64,000 bases of DNA, taken from Rachycentron canadum. Lineage: Eukaryota > Chordata > Actinopteri > Carangiformes > Rachycentridae. The notes under the pieces were generated by a model. The model was not told the DNA's origin. It did no database searches and saw only the letters and a list, made by a program, of their open reading frames with translations. The position numbers were made by a program, and so were the translations under genes. Of this stretch, positions 15,349 through 27,100 are shown piece by piece. Location: NCBI GenBank assembly GCA_038496675.1, contig CM076667.1, positions 16,451,469 to 16,515,468 on the forward strand, written 5' to 3'. The stretch's first letter is position 1; every line of letters starts with the position of its first letter.

Positions 15349-16686
15349 TCAACCTATTAAAATGCTTTCTGTGGCACCGCCAAGCTGCTGCATGTGAGAG
15401 TGCAACACCCTCGGCCTTTTCCCTGAGATGGGAAGAAGGTCGCCGTTGGCTTTCATCTCATCTATTCTCCTGGACAGGTCAGTGTCGCTGTCAATGACCA
15501 AGGTGCACCTTTGGGCGTAGCTGACCAGAGTCTCTTCACCTTGGCGAAACGTGCCCACCAAGGGCACCATGTCTTTGCCGGCAAGGTGGAGCTCGGCAAT
15601 GGACGCCGTGTTTGCAATAGTGTTGCGGTCAATTCCGAGATGGCGGAAGGCTTCGCTCATGCTCTTCTTCTTGATGAAGGCAGACAGGACCTGTTTGTAG
15701 CGGTGGATGACGTACTGGACCCCTGTGGCTGGTGGAAAGAAAGGATGGGGAATGAGCTTTCCAGTAGTATCTGAAAGAGATACTTAGGCTCTTGGTAATG
15801 GATTTTGTTTTGTTCGACTGTTTCATTACGTGGTTAAAGTTTACCTCTCTTTCTGCTGTAGTCTTTCCCTTTCTTTGACCGTTTCTTGTCCTTGTGGTGT
15901 TTCCGCCTTTTGTGTTCACTTGAGGCCGCGGACACTTCAGATGAGTCGGACGCCTCAGATCCGCTGTCGCCGCTGTCAGAGGAACTAGAGGAAGCTCTTT
16001 CTCTCTTCCGAGATTTGTTTTCTGAGTGCTGCACTTTGCTTGGCTTAATAGCTATATGTTCAATGAAAATAAGAGAAGGGATCAACAAAAGTAAATTAAA
16101 GAGGAAACTAAATGTAAATATTAAGTCCAATGCTTCAGGCACTGACCTTCAGTCACTGGACTGGGTGAAGCAAACGTTGGCATGGAGCGACTGCTTGTGA
16201 GATTTTCGATCTGGCTCCTCAGAAACTTGCGGTCCTGCATCAGGTCCTCCACCTGTCTCTCCAGTGCAGCGATGCGCTCCTGTTTGCTCTCCAGCATGCA
16301 TTGCAGCTTGGTGATAGTCAGCAGCACCCGTGGGGGCAGGCTTTCAACATGTGAAGCAGCTAGGGAAAGGGGAGACATGCATATGCAGAACATTACAACA
16401 CATGGGTCATGTATTTCTTTGGCCACAAGTTGTTTTATGACACCACGGTGTGAATATTAATGTGACATCATTACTCACCTGACATGGCACTGCTGGGTGT
16501 GTTGTCCTGAACGGCATCTGTCGAAGTTCCTGATTGAAAATTCTCCCACTTGATGATGCGGAGGTCATCCTGCTCTTGCTTTAGCCAGGCCGGAGAGCTG
16601 AGCCTGTCCTTGGTCCTCACAGAGCTGGAGTCGATCTCTATGCAGGGGGAATAACCTGACGGCTCCTGCTGCCACACAGACGACAT
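15349..16686 (-). CDS. ccdc106: Coiled-coil domain-containing protein 106 family protein
   Basis: Four coding exons join in phase: 16686-16479, 16359-16147, 16051-15845 and 15728-15349 (1008 nt, 335 residues plus stop). The start ATG at 16686 lies ten bases inside an exon whose acceptor is at 16697-16698. Residues 1-69 are an acidic, Ser-rich leader. Residues about 75-125 form a coiled coil (ITKLQCMLESKQERIAALER and on). Residues 141-209 are a Ser/Asp stretch followed by a Lys/Arg-rich block (HKRRKHHKDKKRSKKGKD), a likely nuclear localisation signal. Residues 210-335 carry the conserved C-terminal block with YKQVLSAFIKKKSMSEAFR and GIDRNTIANTASIAEL, the feature I recognise from CCDC106 proteins. 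Human CCDC106 (280 residues) is a nuclear protein reported to bind p53 and promote its degradation; the same role in fish is inference. Fish carry several related CCDC106-like genes, so the exact paralogue is open. Confidence 0.82.
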
Positions 16687-17639
16687 CTCTTCCAGCCTGG
16701 GAGAAGACAAAAAGTGCATTATTATTGGTCATAGAACGTAGAAATGGTCTCAGTTCAAGGGACAATATTCATGAAAGGTTTTCCATATTGTAGATGGTGA
16801 ACCATTTGGATAGTACTGTAAAAACCCAGGATCGATGGAATCAAAGTCAATCAAAACACCCACACCTTTATTGTGAACCCTATCTCTATCTGTGTGCATT
16901 TCCAAATGTATAGTGCAGGTAAGGTTACAAAATTAAAGCAAAAAACTTTGAACTATAATTGACTCCTTGATTAATTTCTTGTTACTACAAATTTAAGTGT
17001 ACCACAACTGATTATACAATGATATACAGTATGTAACATATAAAACTGACTGAATGTTACTCCTCTCAGGATTGCAGCAGTTTTTACAGTTTGTTGTGAG
17101 GACAGTGTGTGGATAAATAAATGTCATTGGCAACAGGCTGTGGTCTGCTCATTGATCTGAACGATACATAACAATCAAGCCAATTGTCCAACCAACAAGT
17201 TGGTTGAAATTCAATCACTTTATTGTTTGACAATTCAGAAGCTTCAGCAAGTAAGAGGCAGTGACTTCCTCTATTTGAACCTTCGGTAACAGCCTATCAC
17301 AGCAGTTCTCAACCTTTTTCTAGTTTGTTCCCCTTCAGCATACCTTCTTCCATCACTGTCATAAAGCATTAACAAAGAAAAAAAAAGAAAAACGGAAACA
17401 AAAAAAGGATCCTTAGTTTCACCCCATATTTTTCCACTGGTCTTCCATGCCCTCCTTGTAGTGGCTCTGCTCTATAAAGACACTGGAAATGCAAAGTGTC
17501 CATCATCCCCAGTTCCTATTGACCATGTTGCTGTTTCAAACAGAAGTATTAGCCTCATACAGAGGGCTCATGCTTTTGCAAAGTTAGCTGTCAACTGCTG
17601 GCAGTAAGTAAAGTTGAACTGAAGCAGTCTCCATAGCAA

Positions 17640-18530
17640 CACGATACAGATCTTGTAATTATGAGATCTGTATCTAGTACTTAAGAGATGTTAAAAGATG
17701 CTATAATTATGAGATCTTTTCTGGAATATAAACTATGTCAAAATTATAAGACACAGAAGTCACATAAATACATGACAACATTGGCAGTTTGTTTTTCTTC
17801 AGTGTACACAACACGCTCCTATACATAATGATTCAATAACAAACTGAAGAGTGACTCATACTGCTTCAATGCATGAATGATGTTTATGTAGTATTGTATT
17901 TATTGCATGAATTACTGCTCATGTTACCATGTTACATGAACTCCCATCACTCAATATTAGAATAATAAAGGCAGTATGACATTATGATTATTTATCATGC
18001 AATGGACCATCAAGTCAGTGACTGTACATACTGTGAATGCATAAGCAAAGACCAAATGCAGCTGAGACACGCAGTGATGTGAAGGTGATATTCCAAGATA
18101 TTTTTTTTCAAATTCTAGGTTTTTATTTTTCACATTTCGACTTGTTGACAACAAATTTGATGTTGTGAATTAAATGCAGGATTTAACTGTGACTTACTCT
18201 TCATAAATACAATGAAAGAACTGGAGGCAGTATCTGCTAATTATAACTATCATAGCCCATAATTATGAGAACAGGTGTTCAATCATATTCTTGGGAAGCA
18301 CAGCTTTCTTCCCACTGCAAACATTAGCATTATACTTTTATTTAAAACGATGGCTGAAAATCCTCACAGAACACAGTCTCACACCTCGATGTCAGCCTGG
18401 AAATATTTTAGATTGACTGGTTTAGCTGCTCCTGGACAAACAGAGCAGGTGAGGATTGTAATTATGAGGTACTTTTCTTGTAATTCTCAGATAGGGAATC
18501 AAAATTACAAGAAACAAAAAACATAATTAT
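17640..18530. repeat. Degenerate TAATTATGAG-type repeat
   Basis: The word TAATTATGAG or a near variant recurs at about 17656, 17703, 18260 and 18459, with related AAAATTATAAGACA and AATTCTCAGAT pieces between. Diverged tandem copies of this kind are common in teleost introns. The copies are scattered, not a clean array, and the boundaries are approximate. Confidence 0.5.
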
Positions 18531-18614
18531 ATTAGATAAGGGATTTTGTGCTTTAAGAGCCTTCACAAAAAAAGCCATAAAAGCTGGCATTTTGCATGAT
18601 CTGATAAATCTATT

Positions 18615-18652
18615 TAAAGATATAGTTTGTAATACTACAAACTATATCTTTA
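18615..18652. repeat. Perfect 17-bp inverted repeat with 4-nt loop
   Basis: Left arm TAAAGATATAGTTTGTA (18615-18631), loop ATAC, and an exactly complementary right arm (18636-18652). It could be the core of a small palindromic transposon remnant. No target-site duplication could be made out. Confidence 0.8.
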
Positions 18653-21255
18653 TTTAAGCAGCAGTAGTCAGTCGCCACCTATGTGCAAACTAATATTCAT
18701 AAAAACAAAAGATTACAAATGTATTCATGATTCTTCATTCAATAAATCCTCTAATTAAAGCTTTAATTTGGCTTCATTAATTGGCTTCAATCCATGTATG
18801 CATTTCTGCATGGAATGAATTAATCATTTCATGCATGCGATTGTTCGTGAATTATGGGGAAATGCATATATAAATATCTCAACATCACCTCATGCATTTT
18901 CAAATATGAGAACGATGCATTAACAATGCAGGAGATAAAGTATTTTCATAATCATAATAAATTAATTTACATTCAGCATGATTTGTGTCCTGCAATTACA
19001 TATACAGACCAAACTGCCTCGTCGTCTACAGGATACTGTAATCTTCATCGACTGCTTTCAATGACAGCACCAGGTTTGTGGCCCTTCGACTAATGATTGA
19101 TGATTAATGACTGACAAAATATCATTGCTGCGCCTGTGTGATTTTTATTAGCACAGTGTGCAACGCCTCTACCTTTGTACTAAGAGACAAAAGTAAGAGA
19201 CATATTCATTTATTAATCCAGAGCCACATGAGTTCATGATATATCATGCATGAATACATTCATTAGAACACAATGAATCATGCATTAGTTAAGCATTAAT
19301 TAGGAATGAGCTGTGGATTTTGTCCTCACATCCCAATTTGATTTTAGAACCAGGGCTCATGTGTTTGTTAATGGTGCTTTGTGTGGAAAAAGAAATGCAG
19401 TTTTTCCCTGTTGATGTGAATCAGAATAATCTTCATTTAAAGTTAAAGTCAAGTCCAGATTATTCTGCCCTATAAGATGTCTCAAAAGCTCTGTGAAAGT
19501 CTCACTAAATGTCCGTCAAAGTGAGAAAACAGCAGCGTACTCACCTCTTCAGTAACTACCACTGATACTACTATAGACCAAGGCTTGATTTAATCTTAGA
19601 TATAATTGGGTAAATTCAAAAGGTAAGGTAGTTGGAAGGATTTTTCATCAGAAGAGAAGTGTTTGCCTCTGGCGTCTCAGATTAAAACAAAAAAGGCAGA
19701 TATCAATAAGGAGTTCCATCATCTGAGGATGATTCAGAAGATGGCTGAAAACTTCTGCAGCGGAATCAAACATTAGAGGTTTGTAGTGTGTAGAGAACTG
19801 CACCATGTAATTTTCAAGACCTTCAAGTGTGCACTTTCTCTTAAAAGCACCTCCAATAGTGAAGGTGTGAGAAACAGTCTCCTAAGTAATGGGTAACTAA
19901 GGCTTGAGTCATTTACTGCATGAACTAATACAGGATGTATCATAAATTCCTGTTGCTCTCCATAAAGCAATGATTAGGTCACTAGGAAGTTATGCGATTA
20001 GTTAATCCCGAATGGTTCACCACCATATGCCACTAAATGATTAGCAATTAATGATTAATCCAGTTACAGTTGTTTGACCAGCCTCTCTGAAAGCTCACTG
20101 AAAGATGAAGCCATTTTTTTTTGCCAAACTTGGTTTTTACCAAAATGTTTCTGCGTGGCCCATTGGTCTTTGCTTATTATTTCATCATGACGTGTTTCCT
20201 TGTTGTCATTGACAGAAATGAAGTGTACCTTGATGGACAATTATTAATCATTACAATAATTAATACTTATATTTAATAGCTTATATTAACTCCTTAATTT
20301 TTCACAATTTCATGGCACTTTATATACAATTCTAAATGATTAATGAAGAAAATCATCTGATTAATGAATTACTCATATGATTATACAATTGATCACTCAA
20401 TTAAAATACAGTTCTACTGTGTAAAATCAGCAGTGTGCTCCAGTAACTACTCACATAATCTCACGGCGACATGATCATTTCTGAATTGTGGGCAACAAGT
20501 AATATCTATGACACAGTCTGTGTTAATTAATAAATTAGCCTATTGTGAGTCATTATGAATTACTTAAGCTGTGTTTTGTCACCTTAACATTTCCTATTCT
20601 AGTCAGTGGCTGCAGAGACAGGCGAGGCGTTCAGGTGCTTGATACCTGGATGCAGGATTTCAAACGGCAGCGCAGATGAAAACACAGTGTTTTGCTCATG
20701 TTCAATGCAGGAAGTTGGCATCACTGTTTTATTTAATGTTTCCATGGAGATGATGATGATGGGACTCCTCTCTTGAACATGTGCATGCTGCAGCATCCAC
20801 ACACAAGTGAGGACTAGTGCTGCAGTGATTAATCTGCCCCCCAGCACCTGACAAAATGTGTTGACATGAGAAATACTCTCATGTCAGTGAACTACTGCAG
20901 TCTGAAGTGAAATCTGAACATGTGTCATTGACATCAAATGGGGTAGAAAATACTAATAAAGTGCAATAATTCAACCCAAAAGTCAGCAGAGCTATCACAT
21001 CCATCACTAATGATTCATTGCAGGAATATAACCAAGTTTTAATTGGCAGGATTTTTTTTTTAAAAAAAGCATAGAAGTTATCAACCTCGTCGAAAATGAA
21101 AAGCTGTGATGTTTAGTGGGTTTAAAGGGGCCAACCATTTCTCCATGCAGTGCTGTTAATTAGCTCCTACCAAGATGGATGCTAATGACTGTAATTACCG
21201 GGGAAAAGGGGGGAAAAGAAGCAACAAAGCCATTGAAACGCACAGAACAACGCAC

Positions 21256-21480
21256 CTTCAAGAGAGTCCAGTGAACCAGGCTGATGCCGGTGATGTCGCT
21301 GCCTTTGAGCCGCTGAGCCGCTGAAACCTCACTGCGCGTGAAACGTCCCGTTTTTCAGAAATATAAACAGACACGAGTGACAAAAATGCGGGGCCACAAC
21401 AGGCATGTCTGAGAGAGGGGCGGTGACAGAGCACCGACGAGACGGAGCATTACGGTGCCTTCAGGTGCTCGGCGGAAAGT
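21256..21480 (-). promoter_or_regulatory. Candidate CpG-bearing promoter and noncoding first exon of the CCDC106-family gene
   Basis: This patch has many CpG dinucleotides in DNA otherwise poor in them. On the minus strand it ends in a good splice donor: TCTTGAAG followed by GTGCGT, with the exon edge at 21256. No ATG occurs in the last 60 bases before the donor, so it fits a 5' untranslated exon that would join the acceptor at 16697. Distance and strand fit; transcription is not shown by the sequence. Confidence 0.5.
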
Positions 21481-22820
21481 CGTACTCCTTACAACAAGTG
21501 TAGCAATACAGCAACTCCCACGTGATGAGCGTTTAAGACATAACACTGGCCTCTTTTGCTATTTTACACCACTCCCTGTGATAACAATGATACCACACTG
21601 TGAGATTATGTTGTGTTATTTTGTGTTGCCTGTTGTCTAAATTGTTGCCTATTTAGACATGTTTTCTTATAAAAGATAAATACTTTTTAAGGCCCGAGCA
21701 GTTGCCTATCCATTAAATCAAAGTTAATTAAATTAAATGATTAAAATGATTAATTGAATAACTTTGAAGTTCCTTAAGAAGAAAAAGGTTGCACACTGTT
21801 TGAATCCAGCATTAACAATAATCCAGTGGGGAGCAATTTCTTACTTCTCTTGAGCCCTCAAGGAAGTAGCCTACCAACAGCTATGATAGGTGGCCCTGCT
21901 CTTGCTTATTTGTTTTGTTTATATTGAGGTCATTTCTTGTAACGCTGTGTTTCATCAATTTATTTCAATTTCTCTGTGTCAAATAATTAACACAGAGAGT
22001 TTGGTAAGAGGTTGCAATCCAAAATGCCTTTGCCTATGCTCAACAACTAAATCAATGAGAAATATGGGTTCAATTGGCCCTAATGCAGCCTTGACTTCAA
22101 TTTTAAATGTACATATTTCCCATGGCACATGAAGGCAGCAAAGGAATAGTGATACATTTAAAGGAGGCGTGTCCTTTCACAGATTGCAGCAGTTCAGTGG
22201 CTCATTTCCAAGCACACCTTTGTTGGTTGTTTTGATCAAAGGCTTTGACAGCCACGCTATGTTTATGGAGGTCGTCATATAGACCACATTCACCTGCTCC
22301 AGTTGAGCTGATGTGCTGCCACATCTGCATCAACATGCATGAACAATTACATGACAACAGCTGTTACGATTAATCCAACTACACAAAAACTTTCATCACA
22401 CATGGGTCACAGATTTTATGGATTTTATATATTATTAATCGGGACAGTTTGATATTTTCATTATTGATAAATTGTTGACAATGCACGGCAAGAAGTCCTT
22501 CATTATCCGTGCAAACAGGGACGCCGTGGTGAGTGTAACAATAGAACTAGGTGTGCAGGGTCCAACATGGGGAGGGCCCTAAAAAACCCTAGAGTTAAAA
22601 TTTTGTCAAATTCATAATTAGAAATATGAATAAAGAACCATAATTATGGCATCCTGAGAGAACAGTCTGTAAAACGTACATACTTCAGACTTGATTGCAA
22701 AATTAGCATTTCAATATCGTCCTAACTCAGTAATTTGTAAAGGTGTGACAAGTGGGTCATTGAGGATGCATATGTTTCTATGTGCATGATTTCACCACAG
22801 TATTAAACACAGTCACAGAC
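21481..22820. other. Intergenic stretch between annexin A13 and the CCDC106-family promoter
   Basis: No gene is visible. The sequence is AT-rich and shows no clear repeat or exon-like block. Confidence 0.5.
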
Positions 22821-22840
22821 ACGTTAATGTAACAGGGAAC

Positions 22841-22846
22841 TTTATT
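22841..22846 (-). terminator. Predicted polyadenylation signal of annexin A13
   Basis: AATAAA on the minus strand, 1.33 kb past the annexin stop codon. Adjoining sequence (CACTGCAAATAAAGTTCCCT) is typical of a transcript end. An earlier signal may also be used. Confidence 0.4.
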
Positions 22847-23512
22847 TGCAGTGTTAAAAGCTCTTTGGCTATTGAGAGACAAATACCATGACCTAAACTG
22901 ATCAATTCCATGCACTGTACTTCACTCAAGTATCTGTCCAGCTTGTTGGCAAATGTTTAAAACAGTGGTCATGTCAACAAATCTCAGCTGCCTAATAGAG
23001 GCACACAAATGGTGCAGACGTCAGTCCGTCCAGATGTAAACTGCTCAGTTCACTTAATCAGATTTCATCTCATATACCCACTGGCCTGCATAAAACAGTC
23101 AACTAAATAATGCTATATATTAAACTCTCTATTGTGTTAGTCAGAAAATACAAAAAATACATAACAAGGTGAGGTGTATTTGGATTCGTCAAGTTTGTTT
23201 CTAGTTGTATTGGATAAAAAAAATGTAACATTGTGAAACCAACATATTGAACGGATTTCTTTTAATAAGCAGCTGATAAAATATAATAATCTCTTACGTG
23301 AATGAGTTGTGACAACAATTCAGAGAATCCATTCACATAACATTGCATAGCCCTCATGACATCAGCTAAAATATATATTCCTTCATTACAAACTTTCACA
23401 TTTCTTCTTCTTTTGAAAGCACAAACTTCAAGCCACTTTGAGTGATTGCATTAGTTTTAACAGCAGTAAAGTCTAACAGCCACTGAGATCAGGACATGGA
23501 GGGTGAAAGATG

Positions 23513-23556
23513 ATAATAATAATAATGCTAATAATAATAATAATAGTAATAATGGC
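23513..23556. repeat. Imperfect (TAA)n microsatellite
   Basis: TAA/ATA trinucleotide run with a few interruptions, inside the presumed annexin 3' untranslated region. Confidence 0.85.
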
Positions 23557-24177
23557 AAATTATTTAATTTAAAACATATTAATATATATAATCAATGGTA
23601 ATGATATAACACTATTGTATCATGGTGTTAGCATATGCAGAAGCAGCAGGACACACTTTTTTTGCCAGTGTTTATAATGTGATTAACCTATCAAGTCTAG
23701 AACCACCTGATCACATCACTCCCTGTGAAATTTCAACAGTGTGACCACAGTTGGCTCCTGTGAAAACTGGAAATGTATAAATTTGGTGCTTGTTTCCAGC
23801 GACTGAAAATTACTGGCCACTACATACAGTTAATGCTGGTAAAGGTGTTACGAACTAAAGTTAAAAACAGACTAAGAAATGGGCAGTGTTCAACAGACAC
23901 ATTTTCACACACTGGTAAGTCCTAGATAAGGGAGTCCAGTTCAATGTCTGTGGAAAACAAATAGTTAAAGAGTCACCAACATTTGCTGTAACTCAGTTTG
24001 GACAAGACATGAGCTGAGTTAATTCTTTTATCACTTCCACCCTCCTGCTCCCTATATAATGTCACATGGAGAGACTGAGTAGTGTTAGTTGGTTAGACAG
24101 AGAACAGTAGTGCCCTTGGTATAAACATACTCTGCTGTTTTTGTCCTCCACCTACGCCCTGCCTGCTTCTCCAGCCT

Positions 24178-27100
24178 TCAGTGGCAGATAGCCACGAGGA
24201 GACGTTTAAAGTCGCCGCTGCACTCGTCCTTCAGGGCGTCCTTCAGAGACACATCATACTTCTCTAGGTACATATCTTTGACGGTCTCTAGATCATACTG
24301 TTGGCAAAATGAGAAACCATTAGAAGACTTTGCACTCATTGATGGCAGAGTTCAAGACTGGTGAACTTGGTGACTCCCTTCATATTGACCCCTTGCCTGA
24401 AGATCATACAAAGGGCAGTGGCAGTGCATAAAAACGCAATTTCTTTCTGTGAGGTGATATTGGTGATTGTCGCTTGACAAGAACTTTGTTGCTTTAGAAT
24501 ACAAGATGTTATAATACGCTCTCTGAGCAGTGCTATGTTTTACAGGCAGATTGGAGGCTATAGTGAGCTACTATTGGAAAGTACCAAGATGGGCTGGGGC
24601 TAGCTGGTTAGCATGCTAACTTCAGTAGAAGTGATGTGATAAAGACAAAATGTAACATTCTCATTTGTTCTTGCTAAGTAAAGGAATGAACTAAGTAGCG
24701 ATGTAGCAATAGCAAAACTTTCAAAAAGCTCAATTAGGCTTAATAAAAAACCTGATTTCAATACCTCAGAGCGACACACAATGATCCGTATAAGGGTGTC
24801 CTCGTCAGTGCCTGCTCCTTTCATGGCCTTGTTCAGACGCCTGGCGAAGTAGAGCTGTGGGTTCTTAGCAACTCTCACTGTGTGGAGGGAGGAAAAGTTT
24901 CCTTAAGTCCCCCTGCAGTTACTGAACCTTGTGTTCCAACATCAGATTCATTCATATTTCTACAGAATGACAATTGTTAATAAATTTAAGTCATTGACTG
25001 ATTTTACTGTATTTTTTCATTCGCACTTTCATACTAACCAAGAGCAGTGTAGCATTTCTTCAATGTCCCAGAAGTCTCGTTCTCAATGGCATCCAGGATT
25101 TCAGTTCCAGAGAGCTGTGGAGAGAAAATTACTAGTTGAATTCAAGCACTGGCAATGAATTAAAGTATTCATGTTTCAGTTTCCAGCTCCACAATTATCT
25201 TTGGATTTGGTTTTAGTGACTAGACATTTGTTAGTGATTGAATTAAAGAGGATATTTAAGTCCAAGGGAAGCACAGTGTAGTTGGAGAAATTAAAGTACA
25301 AGTCTGTATACATGAGAACCAACACTTACACCAGTTTCATGTAAGATAGTAACCCTGATCAATTCACGTTAGCTGAAGATAATATGTCCCAGCCATATAA
25401 ACTGCCGACACACAGCATCACCGACCTGCTCATATATCTTGAAGGTGGCCTGGAGCTGCAGGTAATTTCTGGAGGCCAGAATGTAGCTGAAGGTGGACTC
25501 GTCTGTGCCAAAACGACCCTCACCAGCCTGCACCAGACAATTATTGTTATTTTTCAGGTTGAATGAATCTGCTTTGAGACTCTTGTAATGGTTTATCTCA
25601 GAGGAACGTGGTACCTCAAACAGGGCAGTGGCGTCCTGTTCAGCCAGCTCCTCGTCCACTTCGTAGCTCTCATCTCTGTTGCCCTGTAAGAAGTAGGTTG
25701 AGATGGTTTTTGCTGTGCAGCCTGGCCTTTCCATCTAAATCAAGCAACTGTATCTGGTCAGTGTGTGTGTACATGTGTGTGTGGGTGTGTTTATACGACA
25801 TACTTGGGCACAGGGAGAGTGAGCTCGATTTCAGTCCAGGGACAGATGGGAGGACTTTTACAGTTACTTGAGTGAAGTAGAAACATGAAGCTGCTTACCT
25901 GCAAAAGAGCCATGAGGAGGTTTCTCACGTCCCCGCTCGTGTCTCCCTCGATATCTGCTTCAAGATCACGTTCATGCACTGAAAAGGAAAAACAGCGGTC
26001 AAGTATAATAATAAAAATAAAAAAACTACACTGCTTGTTTCACATCTCCTTATTTAAAGAGGAGGTCCACCCTTAGATACTCTTGTACTATGAGATAGAA
26101 GTTTATCACACTCAGTGCATCCTGCTCTAAATTTGTAATGCAGTTTTGTGGTGTTCTCTCTCGCTTCTATCTGCCCTGTTAGCTAAAGTTAAAACTTGTC
26201 CTACATTTCCAAGTCTGGCCTCTATTCCTATATTCTGAAAGTCCTCTGACTGCAGCCCATTTTAGTTTAATGATGGATTCCTGCCTGTATGACTTGATTT
26301 TTGAGTCTTGCTATTATAGATCCTCATTGTCAGGCAGGTTGCTGTGTGTCGTACAATCTGCCATTCACATGGTACTCAGGTCCTTATGTATACCCTATTT
26401 TATCATCTACCATCAAAGTGGGACCATATTTTGAAATATGAATGTTGTATTGAAGAAGACTTGAAACTAAGGACTGAGACTACTCAAAAACACAGGAATA
26501 CAAATCACACTTCTTTTTGCAAACAATGGGATTGCCTCCAGATGACCATTAGATAAAATGCAGGTTTAAGGCACTTCAGCATTGTGTTCCCTTTTCAGAC
26601 CTGGAGTCATCCATTTTTATATACAGTCTGTGGATGATGATAGTGATTAAATCAGAAAAGAGATTCTATAAACAAGAATTACACCAAAGGTGTAATTAAA
26701 AATAAAGTAGAAGGAGGAAGTGGATTCACGCATGCACACATATACACAGGTATGAACTGGCCATCACCATATCAGGCATAGCATTTATCTAGTAAACAGT
26801 AATTCAGCAGTTAGCATTACAAGAATGTCTCTTTAGCAACACATTTGCCAAGATGAGCTAACGAGTATGGTGGCTAACACAGTTAACAGTAAGCATCTGA
26901 CACAATGGTGGCACAAGGGCAATTTAAAGGGAGGATGAGAAATCAAGTGAAGTGCAAACTATAATCAGGAAGAGTATCTGCACTGATATCATGGTGAGGA
27001 GGAAGTTACAACAGGATGGGCCTTGACTAAACAAAGTGTGACTGTACATTATATAACTAAAAGGAAAAGAATAGTACAGTATGTGGTATATGTTGGTCCA

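Larger units (their letters stand above)
16697..21255 (-). other. Likely first intron of the CCDC106-family gene
   Basis: No coding exon is visible between the acceptor at 16697-16698 and the candidate donor at 21255-21254. The stretch holds a possible diverged repeat near 17280-17370, degenerate TAATTATGAG repeats (about 17640-18530), a perfect hairpin at 18615-18652 and a long zone dense in ATTA words (about 18720-20580). Treating it as an intron depends on the first-exon call at about 21.26 kb, which is inference. Confidence 0.45.
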
